A DNA stretch of 64,000 bases from DASWNP01 sp035537095 (GTDB lineage Bacteria > Acidobacteriota > Blastocatellia > Pyrinomonadales > Pyrinomonadaceae). Where the stretch lies: contig DATLMV010000044.1 of the NCBI GenBank assembly GCA_035537095.1, positions 1 to 64,000 of the forward strand, in the 5' to 3' direction. This document shows, piece by piece, positions 34,916 to 42,506 of the stretch. Made by a program: the position numbers and the translations under genes. The notes under the pieces are model-generated. The model ran no database searches and was not told the origin of the DNA. It saw nothing but the letters and a program-made list of their open reading frames with translations. Numbering within the stretch: position 1 is the first letter of the stretch; each line of letters begins with the position of its first letter.

Positions 34916-35683
34916 CTAACGGCAATAGTCCGCCGTCTTTTTTATCTCCCGCACCTTCACACGCGCGCCCGTCGGGATGACGAACTCGCTCATGCCCACA
35001 TGATTCGACGGATTCCCCCAGTCGTATGTGTAGCCGAGCCGCGTCCACGGAAGCCCGTCGGGCAGGTAGGACTTGTCGCGCATATCGGTGTACCAGTAGA
35101 TGTAGTCCAGACTGATTGACAGGTATCTCGAACGCGAGAAGTCCGTCTCACACTCATGGTCGCTGATTTCCGGGTCGGGACACGGGCGAAAGATGTCGCG
35201 CGGGTCAACCCACATCTCGACGAACTGGCTTTTCTCGCGGAAGGGATGCAAGCCGAGCAGTTGTTTGAGCCTCGCCGTCAAATCATCGCCGGAGAGTCCC
35301 AACGCTTTGCAACGGTTGCGCAACTCGGGCACGACCGTCACCCATGTGTACGCGTCGAGATTGATAAACTGATTCTCTTTGCCCTTGTAAAACTCTTCGT
35401 AACTACTGTTCGATGTCCAATAGACGACCAGCACGCGCCCTCTCTCCCATTGCAGACACACGTCCGGCTTCGGACACTCTCGCTCCTCTCGAATCGGCGT
35501 CAGGTTCCGCGAAATCTCGGAAGTGAGAGCCTGTTCCGCGTCCTTCATCGCGGCGACGAACTCGGGCGGGAGCGGAGTCTGTGCCGGGGCGGGACTTTGG
35601 GCCGGAGTATTCGCCGGGAAGCCGAGCAACAAGAGCAGCAGGGAGATTGCGCAAACGTGTCCGGCGCAGATGCCTTGTCTCAT
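34916..35683 (-). CDS. Secreted protein of unknown function
   Basis: The protein has 255 residues from the ATG at 35683, which follows a strong AGGAGG with 8-nt spacing. A signal peptide (HVCAISLLLLLLGFPANTPAQS) is followed by a Pro-rich spacer. The mature part has six or more Cys (ECPKPDVCLQWERG, NRCKALGL, RPCPDPE, HECETDF, near-terminal DYC), so it is probably disulfide-bonded in the periplasm. It contains aromatic beta-like stretches (SISLDYIYWYTDMRD). I do not recognise the family. It is odd to find it between a sugar isomerase and a sugar dehydrogenase; it may be a separate transcript, as 150 bp precede it. Confidence 0.7.
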   Translation of the reverse strand: MRQGICAGHVCAISLLLLLLGFPANTPAQSPAPAQTPLPPEFVAAMKDAEQALTSEISRNLTPIREERECPKPDVCLQWERGRVLVVYWTSNSSYEEFYKGKENQFINLDAYTWVTVVPELRNRCKALGLSGDDLTARLKQLLGLHPFREKSQFVEMWVDPRDIFRPCPDPEISDHECETDFSRSRYLSISLDYIYWYTDMRDKSYLPDGLPWTRLGYTYDWGNPSNHVGMSEFVIPTGARVKVREIKKTADYCR

Positions 35684-35833
35684 TTCAACACCTCCTGATA
35701 AGAAGCCGTCTCTCAAATATATGCGGAAATCTTCGGAACTGTTTCGAGACAAGCAGCAGCCTCAACGAGCGACCACCGGAGCATCCCTGCTGACGGCAAA
35801 CACACGCGCGGTCATCCATCAAACAGCTTCGGG

Positions 35834-36652
35834 TCAGCCGTTGACGACGCCGGACACAGCCGCGTGTGCCTCGCGCGCGAGTTCGACGGGGTCGCGCTCC
35901 CAGTATTCGGGACGGAAAATCTCGACGCTGGCGACGCGGTCGTAACCCGTGCGGCGGAGCGCGCCGACGATCTCTTTGAGCGGCAGGATGCCGAGACCGG
36001 GCAGCAAGCGATGGCGGTCTGCGAGTTCGGCGCGCGGGAGGTCTTCGGCGTCGTTGATGTGAAAGATAAAGAGCCGTCCGGCATCGAGTGCTTCGATTGA
36101 CGCGATGGTCGAGCCGCCCGCGTAGAAGTGAAAACTATCTATCACGAGCCCGACGTTTGCGCGCCCGACCCGTCCGACGATCTCCGAGGCCAACTCCAAA
36201 GTCTGCACGCTGCAATCCGTCTGACCCAAAAACTCGAACGCCAGCCCGACGCCATGCTCGCCCGCAAGCTCCCCGAGTTCTCCGAGCACGCGCGCCGATT
36301 CCGCCACGACGCCCGCGCGGCTCTCGCCCTCCGGCAGCGGCCCCGGCACGACGACGACATACGGGCAACCGATCTCCGACGCGACGCGGCACAACTCCGC
36401 GCACTCTTGCCGCAGCGCGTCGCGCGCGTTCTCGTCCCGGTAGGTGATGCGCTCGATGGAATTGATGCTGTAGGGCTCAAGGCCGCTCGCGTCGAGCAGT
36501 TCTTTGAGTTCGGCGGTCGTGTTCGACGCGAGAAACCTTCGGAGTTTCGCCGCCCAGATTTCCAGACAGTCGAAGCCCGCCGCGCTCGCCGCCCTGATGT
36601 CGGTCTGCAAGTCGGCCTTCATCGTGGTCGCGCCGTTGAGTGCCAGTTTCAT
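35834..36652 (-). CDS. Sugar phosphate isomerase/epimerase (xylose isomerase-like TIM barrel)
   Basis: The protein has 272 residues and fits the AP-endonuclease-2/xylose isomerase-like TIM barrel. Visible landmarks are AASAAGFDCLEIWAAKL near the N-terminus, a metal-binding Glu in LAFEFLG, VGLVIDSFHFYAGG (Asp and His of the metal site), FIFHINDAED and a late Glu in ASVEIFRPEYW. It probably isomerises or epimerises a ketose or inosose. It sits between the ABC ATPase gene and the dehydrogenase gene on the same strand, supporting a catabolic role for the imported sugar. Confidence 0.85.
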   Translation of the reverse strand: MKLALNGATTMKADLQTDIRAASAAGFDCLEIWAAKLRRFLASNTTAELKELLDASGLEPYSINSIERITYRDENARDALRQECAELCRVASEIGCPYVVVVPGPLPEGESRAGVVAESARVLGELGELAGEHGVGLAFEFLGQTDCSVQTLELASEIVGRVGRANVGLVIDSFHFYAGGSTIASIEALDAGRLFIFHINDAEDLPRAELADRHRLLPGLGILPLKEIVGALRRTGYDRVASVEIFRPEYWERDPVELAREAHAAVSGVVNG

Positions 36653-36695
36653 CGGAGTCCCCTAAGTTTGAGTTGATCAGAGCAGTTGAAGAAAT

Positions 36696-36775
36696 GATGA
36701 AGGTAGAATGCAGAGTGATGAATAACAAGAGTTTGTCCTTCATTCCGCATTCTGCACTCCGCATTCTGCATTTAG
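36696..36775. repeat. Heptamer hairpin with five phased CATTCNG units
   Basis: The right arm is CATTCCG, CATTCTG, CACTCCG, CATTCTG, CATTTAG (36741-36775), in perfect 7-bp phase. The left arm (about 36704-36724) carries the complementary AGAATGC AGAGTGA TGAATAA, less exact. It lies between the isomerase and ABC ATPase genes. Confidence 0.8.
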
Positions 36776-36828
36776 CCTTATCGTGTCCATCCCTGTTAAA
36801 TGCTGCTTTGGTTGTCGCGGCGATTCGG

Positions 36829-37902
36829 TTATCTGAGAGCCGCGCCGGATTCGGCGTCGAAGAAGTCGGCCCTGTCCATTTCCAGACGGGCGTGGACGCG
36901 TGTTTCGGGTTCGGCGCGAAAGTCTGCGGGCGCGCGCGCGATAATCTTTTCGTCGCCGAGACGCAAGAAGACGAGCGTCTCGTTGCCCATCAACTCCGCG
37001 ACATAGACGCTCGCCGCGAAGCTTCCGGCGCGCTCCCCGGTCTCGACGTGAACGTGTTCGGGACGGATGCCGAGCGTGGCGCGCTCGCGGCCCGCGAGCC
37101 TTGAGAGTTGCGACTCTAGCAGAGGCAACGCCAGCCCGCCACTCCGAAAACTGCGCCCCGCCGCGTCAATTCTCCCCTCGATGAAATTCATCGGCGGGCT
37201 GCCGACAAACTCCGCGACGAAACGGTTCGCCGGACGATTGTAGATATTCAAAGGCGTGTCGAACTGTTGCAGACGCCCGCCGCGCATCACCGCGACGCGA
37301 TGCGCCAGCGTCATCGCCTCCGACTGGTCGTGCGTCACGTAGACGGTCGTCGTCCCCAACTCGTGCTGCAAGCGTTTCAACTCGCCGCGCATCTGGACGC
37401 GCAGCTTGGCGTCCAAGTTCGACAGCGGTTCGTCCATCAGATAGACGCGCGGCTCGCGCACAACGGCCCGCGCGAGCGCGACGCGCTGGCGTTCGCCGCC
37501 CGACAAATCGCGCGGCTTGCGCTCAAGCAACGCTCTGATTTCCAGCATCGCCGAGACGCGTTCGACGCGCCGCGCAATCTCGTCGCGTTTCGTCCGCCGC
37601 ACGCGCAGCGGATAAGCGATGTTTTCCGCGACGCTCATGTGCGGATAAAGAGCGTAGCTTTGAAAGACCATCGCGATGTCGCGCCGCTGCGTCGGGATGT
37701 CGTTGACGCGCTCCGCGCCGATGAAGATGTCGCCCGCCGAAACCTCTTCGAGTCCCGCCAGCATCCGCAACGTCGTCGTCTTCCCGCACCCCGACGGCCC
37801 GAGCAGCACGACAAACTCGCCGTCCTCCGTCTGAAGCGTCAAATCATCAACGACGACCGACTGGCCGAAACGCTTACACACATTTGCAAAACGAACGTTC
37901 AT
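36829..37902 (-). CDS. Carbohydrate ABC importer ATP-binding protein (UgpC/MalK type)
   Basis: The protein has 357 residues. Walker A is GPSGCGKTT, the Q-loop is MVFQSYALYPHMSV, the signature is DLSGGERQRVALARA, Walker B is VYLMDEPLSNLD, and the switch His is VYVTHDQSEAM. The C-terminal TOBE region (LGIRPEHVHVE) is typical of the CUT1/MsmK group, whose single ATPase often serves several sugar importers. The gene lies downstream of both permease genes, with an octamer hairpin in the 116-bp gap. Confidence 0.92.
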   Translation of the reverse strand: MNVRFANVCKRFGQSVVVDDLTLQTEDGEFVVLLGPSGCGKTTTLRMLAGLEEVSAGDIFIGAERVNDIPTQRRDIAMVFQSYALYPHMSVAENIAYPLRVRRTKRDEIARRVERVSAMLEIRALLERKPRDLSGGERQRVALARAVVREPRVYLMDEPLSNLDAKLRVQMRGELKRLQHELGTTTVYVTHDQSEAMTLAHRVAVMRGGRLQQFDTPLNIYNRPANRFVAEFVGSPPMNFIEGRIDAAGRSFRSGGLALPLLESQLSRLAGRERATLGIRPEHVHVETGERAGSFAASVYVAELMGNETLVFLRLGDEKIIARAPADFRAEPETRVHARLEMDRADFFDAESGAALR

Positions 37903-37910
37903 AAAACAGC

Positions 37911-38008
37911 AAGGGTAAAAGGTTAAATGGGGAAACGGGGAAGGGGTTTAAGATGATTGCTTTCTTTCCTTCACCCGTTTCCCCATTTAACCCTTTACCC
38001 GTTTCCCC
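37911..38008. repeat. Octamer hairpin between permease and ATPase genes
   Basis: The left arm (37911-37945) has GGGTAAAA, GGTTAAAT, GGGGAAAC, GGGGAAG. The right arm (37970-38008) has CCCGTTTC, CCCATTTA, ACCCTTTA, CCCGTTTC, CCC. The arms match at nearly every base over about 28 bp. It separates two cistrons of one importer, so it may tune the ATPase level relative to the permeases. Confidence 0.85.
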
Positions 38009-38018
38009 ATCGAATTTT

Positions 38019-38891
38019 TCAGCCTTTGACCGCTCCGAGCGACAGCCCGCGCACGAGGTAGCGTTGGACGGCGAGGGCGAAGACGAGGATGGGCAGCATG
38101 GCGACGACCCCGGCGGCGCTCATCACGCCCCACTTGATTTCGTATTGCGTGACGCGTCCGGCGATGCCGACGGGCAGCGTCATTGCCGCGTCGGTCTGCG
38201 TCAGGACGAGCGCGAACAGAAACTCGTTCCAAGAGATGATGAGACAGAAGACGGCGGTCGCTGCGAGGCCCGGTGCGACGAGCGGCAGGATGACGCGCCG
38301 GAGTGCGCCGAGTCGCGAGTCGCCGTCAACGAGCGCGGCTTCTTCGAGGTCGCGCGGTATCTCTTGAAAGAAGCCGCGCATCATCCAGACGACGAAGGGC
38401 AGATTAAAAGCTGTATAGACGATGACGAGCGCGGCGCGCGTGTTGAGCAGTCGCACGTCGCGCATCAGCAGAAAGAGCGGGACGGCGGTGACGATGGGCG
38501 GAAACATCCGCGTCGAGAGTATCCAGAGCGCGAGCCGCGTGTCGAGTTTGCGCGGCAGGCGAAAACGCGCGAGCGCGTAGGCCGCGAGCGTGCCCGGAAG
38601 CATCGCGCAAACGGTCGAGACGACGGCGACGAACGCGCTCGTCAGGAGATACTGACCGAAGGAGCGCGCGACGAAGGCGTCGCGGTAGTGCGTGAGCACC
38701 GGCGCGAACGAGAACCAGCGCGGCGGCACGGCGAACTGTTCCACCTCCGTCTTGAGCGAGATGGTCAGCATCCAGTAGACCGGCGCGAGCGCGGCCAGAA
38801 GCGCGACGGCAAGCAGCGCGTACTTTATCAAGCGCGCAAACAGACTCCTGTCAACTGTCGCCCATCGCCCGGTCGCCCGTTGCCGTCTCAT
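38019..38891 (-). CDS. Carbohydrate ABC transporter permease (MalG type)
   Basis: The protein has 290 residues and six membrane segments. The permease EAA loop reads EEAALVDGDSRLGALRRVILPLVAPG, the ATPase contact site of binding-protein-dependent importers. Residues before the ATG at 38891 in the open frame are not conserved, and this ATG overlaps the upstream permease stop by four bases (ATGA), fixing the start. It forms the membrane channel with the other permease. Confidence 0.92.
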   Translation of the reverse strand: MRRQRATGRWATVDRSLFARLIKYALLAVALLAALAPVYWMLTISLKTEVEQFAVPPRWFSFAPVLTHYRDAFVARSFGQYLLTSAFVAVVSTVCAMLPGTLAAYALARFRLPRKLDTRLALWILSTRMFPPIVTAVPLFLLMRDVRLLNTRAALVIVYTAFNLPFVVWMMRGFFQEIPRDLEEAALVDGDSRLGALRRVILPLVAPGLAATAVFCLIISWNEFLFALVLTQTDAAMTLPVGIAGRVTQYEIKWGVMSAAGVVAMLPILVFALAVQRYLVRGLSLGAVKG

Positions 38892-39856
38892 GCGTTCTCC
38901 TGTCGGTTGAGCAGGCGGATGTAGAAGAGGCTGATGATGTTCGTCAGCAGGAGCAGCACGAAGGACATCGCGGCGGCGTAGCCGAAGTCGGAGAAGCGAA
39001 AGGCGGCGCGGTAGATGTAGAGGCTGATGGTTTCGGTGGCGAAGCCGGGGCCGCCCTCGGTGAGGATGAAAATCTGGTCGAAGACGCGCAGCAAGTCCAT
39101 CGTGCGGAGCAGGAGCGCGATGAGAATGGCGGGACGCAGGAGCGGCAGCGTGACGTGCAGAAAAGTTTGCCACGCGCTTGAGCCGTCAATCAGCGCGGCC
39201 TCGTAAGGCTCCTGCGGGATGGCTTGGAGGCCCGCGAGCAGGACGAGGAAAACGAAGGGCGTCCATTGCCAGATGTCAACGGCGATGACGGAGGCGAGCG
39301 CGAGCGTCGGCGAAGCCGTCCAAGTCAACGTCTCAGTGTCGAAGCCGAAGCTCTTAAGCGTGCCGTTGATCGCGCCGAAGTTCGGGTTGAGCATCAGACG
39401 CCAGACGACGCCGACGACGACCGGCGGCAGCATCATCGGCACGAGCAACGCCGCGCGAAACAGGCCGCGCCCGCGCATCCGTTCGTTGAGCAACAGGGCG
39501 AGCGAGAGTCCGAGCAGAAACTCGAAGGTCAGCGCGACCGCCGCATAGACGAGCGTGTGCGCGAGCGCGTCCTGAAAGAAGCGGTCGGAGGCGAGCCGTG
39601 TGAAGTTACTGAGCGTCCAGACGGCGCGCGCCCCCGTGCCCGTCTGTAGGCTCACGCGCACAGAATAGATGAGCGGATAGACCGACAGCGCGACGAGCAC
39701 CGCGACCGTCGGCGCGACGAGCAGGTAAGGCAAAGGGGAAATGGGTAAACGGGTAAACGGGTAAACGGGGGGGAAAACCGCCGTCCACTTTTTCGCCTTT
39801 AACCCTTTCCCCATTTCACCTTTGCCCCTTTGCCCCTCATCTTTCGGGTCGCTCAC
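38888..39856 (-). CDS. Carbohydrate ABC transporter permease (MalF type) with a repeat-encoded N-terminus
   Basis: The conserved part starts at PYLLVAPTVAVLVALSVYPL and has six membrane segments, the EAA loop EAALIDGSSAWQTFLHVTLP and the typical LTEGGPGFATETISLYIY. The N-terminal 40 or so residues (KGEMGKGLKAKKWTAVF and VYPFTRLPISPLP) are encoded by an octamer hairpin that is in frame and free of stops. The start is uncertain: ATG at 39889 (overlapping the binding-protein stop), GTG at 39856, ATG at 39814, or a TTG directly before the conserved part. I give the GTG because it is the first start after the upstream stop. The permease function is certain. Confidence 0.88.
   Translation of the reverse strand: MSDPKDEGQRGKGEMGKGLKAKKWTAVFPPVYPFTRLPISPLPYLLVAPTVAVLVALSVYPLIYSVRVSLQTGTGARAVWTLSNFTRLASDRFFQDALAHTLVYAAVALTFEFLLGLSLALLLNERMRGRGLFRAALLVPMMLPPVVVGVVWRLMLNPNFGAINGTLKSFGFDTETLTWTASPTLALASVIAVDIWQWTPFVFLVLLAGLQAIPQEPYEAALIDGSSAWQTFLHVTLPLLRPAILIALLLRTMDLLRVFDQIFILTEGGPGFATETISLYIYRAAFRFSDFGYAAAMSFVLLLLTNIISLFYIRLLNRQENA
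39730..39836. repeat. Octamer hairpin inside the 5' end of a permease gene
   Basis: The left arm (39730-39773) has three near-exact GGGTAAAC units. The right arm (39795-39836) has CCCTTTCC, CCATTTCA, CCTTTGCC, CCTTTGCC. The whole element lies within the open frame of the MalF-type permease and contains no stop in that frame. Confidence 0.8.
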
Positions 39857-39872
39857 GTGCCGCGCGCGTCTC

Positions 39873-41201
39873 TCATTTGCTGCGCTCAAGGATTTTCAGT
39901 ATCTCGTCGTTGGCCTGATTCATGGCCTCTTCGGGTGTCAGTTCGCCGCTGTTGGCCTTCGAGAGAAAGATGCCGAAGGTGTTCTCGATTTCGTTCCAGA
40001 GCGGTGTGCGCGGGCGCGGCTTGGAGGTTTCGAGCGAGCGCAGTTGCGCGGGGTAGGAGGGAAACTTGGCGAGCAGTTCGGCGTCAAGGAAGACGGAGCG
40101 GCGCGTCGGCGGATTGCCGCGCAGGGCCGAGCGTTTCAACTGCTCCGCGCTCGTCGCCCAGAGCAGAAAATCGAAGGCGGCCTCGACGTTCTTCGAGTCG
40201 CGCGGGATGGCGATCAGCCAGTTGCCGATTTCGGCGCGTCCCGCCTGCCCGCCCGCACCGGGCAGCGTCGTGAACTCCATCCGTCCCGTCACCTTCGAGC
40301 GCGCGGGGTCGGAGAACGCACTAATCCACGCGGGCCAGTTGATTGACATCGCGGCTGTGCCTTGCAGGAGATGCGCGGAGACTTCGTCGGCGTTGAAACT
40401 GGCGTAACCGCGCGGGGCATACTTGCCGAGTTCCAACATAAACTTGAGCGCGCGGACGGCTTCGGGACTGTTGACCGAGGGGCGGCCCGAGGCGTCGAAC
40501 ATCTCCGCGCCGAAGGCCCAGAAGATCGGCATGAAGTCGGCGACGACGGCGTTCCCTTGCGCCGCGCGCATCACGTAGCCGTAGACGCGCCCGCCGTCGG
40601 GCGAGCCCGCGCCTTCGCGCTCCTGAATGATGCGCGCCGCCGCGAGCACGTCGTCCCATGATTCGAGCGGTCGCAGCGCGTGTTTCTCGAAGAGGTCTTT
40701 GCGATAGAAGAACAACTGCGAGTTGCCAACATAGGGAAGCGCGTAGAGCGTGCCCGTCTCGTACGGGTGACGGCAGAGCGCGATTGAGGCGGCGAGGAAA
40801 TCGTTGTCCGGCCCCTTGAGGTTGCGACGCTGGTAGAGCGGCGCGAGGTCTGTCAAAACATCCTGCGTGGCGAAGCGCGGGAACCACGGGTCGTCGAGCA
40901 TGATGAGGTCATACGCGCCCGTGCGCGCGTTCAGGTCAACGAGTTCCTTCTCGAAGAGGTTGCTGTAGGGAAACTCCGCGATTTGAACGCGGACGCCGGT
41001 CTGCGCCTCGTAATCGCGCGCCGCCTGTTTGAGCGCGTCGCCCTCGACGCCGGAGTTGACGGCGAGCGTCAACTGCCGCGCGCCGTCGCCGCCGCCGCCA
41101 TTGCTTTGCGACTGGCAACTGTTCAAAAGCAGCAACGCCAGCAGGACGACGGCGACGAGCGGGCGGAGGTTTGTTTTCCGTTTCAATTTTTCAGTTTGCA
41201 T
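39873..41201 (-). CDS. Extracellular sugar-binding lipoprotein of an ABC importer
   Basis: The protein has 442 residues of the family 1 solute-binding type. The lipoprotein signal is VVLLALLLLNSC, with lipid-modified Cys29, so it is tethered at the cytoplasmic or outer membrane. Family landmarks are YDLIMLDDPWFPRFA, ALPYVGNSQLFFYRKDLF and SINWPAWIS. It leads the importer operon, followed by two permeases and the ATPase. The ligand is unknown, perhaps an oligosaccharide. A Gly-rich spacer (SNGGGGDGA) follows the lipobox. Confidence 0.9.
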   Translation of the reverse strand: MQTEKLKRKTNLRPLVAVVLLALLLLNSCQSQSNGGGGDGARQLTLAVNSGVEGDALKQAARDYEAQTGVRVQIAEFPYSNLFEKELVDLNARTGAYDLIMLDDPWFPRFATQDVLTDLAPLYQRRNLKGPDNDFLAASIALCRHPYETGTLYALPYVGNSQLFFYRKDLFEKHALRPLESWDDVLAAARIIQEREGAGSPDGGRVYGYVMRAAQGNAVVADFMPIFWAFGAEMFDASGRPSVNSPEAVRALKFMLELGKYAPRGYASFNADEVSAHLLQGTAAMSINWPAWISAFSDPARSKVTGRMEFTTLPGAGGQAGRAEIGNWLIAIPRDSKNVEAAFDFLLWATSAEQLKRSALRGNPPTRRSVFLDAELLAKFPSYPAQLRSLETSKPRPRTPLWNEIENTFGIFLSKANSGELTPEEAMNQANDEILKILERSK

Positions 41202-41444
41202 GCGGGACTCGCGCGGGTGATTTGCAGAGCGCGCCTATCATAAACCTTCGGACACGAATTTTCTCAACATTCTCGAACCGGGCGAGCGCACTTCCGACCA
41301 GCTTCCGGACGTTTTGCGCGGGTCGCGGGCTTCGCGATTTTATCAACTATCATCTCTTCGAGGTAAAACCGCGCGGGCGTCGGCGTCCGTATTTAAGATA
41401 GAATGCGTGTGAATGATAAACGGATTGTAAGGAGTCGAGTTAAA

Positions 41445-42002
41445 ATGTTAAATCGTCAGATGATTATTTTGGCCGCCCTCGTCATCGGCGCGGCGGGACT
41501 CTGTTTCGCCGTCTTCGGCGGGGCGCAGGTCAAGCGGAAGAAGACGGTCGCGCCGTCCGCGAAGATTGTGGCGAAGGCGGACGCGGGCGAGCGGAAAGAG
41601 ATAAAGGCGGAGGGTAAAGTTGTGAAGACCGAAGAGGAATGGCGTCAACTGCTGACGCCCGAACAGTTCTACGTGACGCGGCAGAAGGGCACGGAGCGCG
41701 CCTACACGGGCGCTTACTGGGATCATCACGAAGCGGGGACGTATCATTGCGTCGCGTGCGACAACGCGCTCTTTAGCTCGAAGACGAAGTTCGAGTCCGG
41801 CACGGGCTGGCCCAGTTTTTACCAGCCGCTTGCCAGAGAGAACGTCAAAGAGGAGACCGACACGACGCTCGGCGTGGAGCGCACGGAGGTCGTCTGCAAC
41901 CGTTGCGGCGCGCATCTCGGCCACGTCTTCGACGACGGCCCGAAACCCACGGGCCTCCGCTACTGCATCAACTCGGCGGCGCTCAAGTTTAAGAAGCAAT
42001 AA
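41445..42002 (+). CDS. msrB: Peptide-methionine (R)-S-oxide reductase with N-terminal anchor
   Basis: The protein has 185 residues. A membrane segment or signal (MIILAALVIGAAGLCFAVF) precedes a basic linker and the MsrB domain (about 55-183). The domain has the zinc Cys pairs CVAC and CNRC, the fold motifs GTGWPSFYQP and CGAHLGHVFDDGP, and the catalytic Cys in RYCINSAALKF. It reduces R-methionine sulfoxide in damaged proteins. The secretion signal implies a periplasmic role, needing a membrane-side electron donor not seen here. An ATG at 41403 in the same frame is possible, but 41445 has AAGGAG ahead of it. Confidence 0.92.
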   Translation: MLNRQMIILAALVIGAAGLCFAVFGGAQVKRKKTVAPSAKIVAKADAGERKEIKAEGKVVKTEEEWRQLLTPEQFYVTRQKGTERAYTGAYWDHHEAGTYHCVACDNALFSSKTKFESGTGWPSFYQPLARENVKEETDTTLGVERTEVVCNRCGAHLGHVFDDGPKPTGLRYCINSAALKFKKQ

Positions 42003-42506
42003 CCGGGCCGACCGGAAGAACGAAAAATCGTCGCCGGACGGCGCACGTCCCGAGCGGATTCGAGTTTGAAAGCCGACAGCCTGCTCGCTTTCAACAGTTG
42101 CTCTATCCGCTCCGGCACGCGCCCGCCCGGCGACGATTTTCGTCGGCGTATTGACAAGCGCGCGCGTTGAGTTTGCTCTGCGTGCTTCATCTGAAATTTG
42201 GAATTGAAATCGCTCTTGCCGCCCCTCTCTCACCTGCACAGACCGATTGACGCCGCCGTCCGTCTCCTCCCACGCTCGCGCGCCTCCGCTCGCTCGAATC
42301 AGCGGCGCGCGCCCCGTAGAATTACTTCTTGACTTTTAAACGGGCTGTAATAGAGTTGCTCCATCGCAGCAATGATAACGAGCAGCGTTCAGACGCCGGA
42401 TGTCGGCCCGAGACATCTCCGGCCTCCGGCATCTGAAAGCTGTCTTTCCGGTTCATCAATCAACTTTCCGGTGTCGTCTCAAACTGCACAGCGAGGCTTG
42501 GGGATT
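42003..42506. other. Intergenic region with a large inverted repeat
   Basis: This 504-bp gap between msrB and the TldD-like gene has no credible gene of its own. Its first part is the structured element at 42021-42142. Further on, around 42400-42435, are short GATGTCGG / CATCTCCGGC / CATCTGAA words resembling degenerate heptamers. The frame of the next gene is open back to 42372, but the Tat signal places its start at 42507. Confidence 0.6.
42021..42142. repeat. Nested imperfect inverted repeat, 122 bp
   Basis: The outer arms are 42021-42037 (CGAAAAATCGTCGCCGG) and 42127-42142 (CCGGCGACGATTTTCG), differing by one A. Nested inside are GAGCGGAT with ATCCGCTC and GTTTGAAAGC with GCTTTCAAC. Together they can fold into one long, interrupted hairpin starting 19 bp after the msrB stop. 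It may be a terminator, a miniature mobile element or a structured RNA. Confidence 0.75.

Noticed and set aside
33811..36775. Repeat arrays considered as CRISPR
   Set aside because: Units are 7-8 bp with no unique spacers between them, and there are no cas genes in the window.
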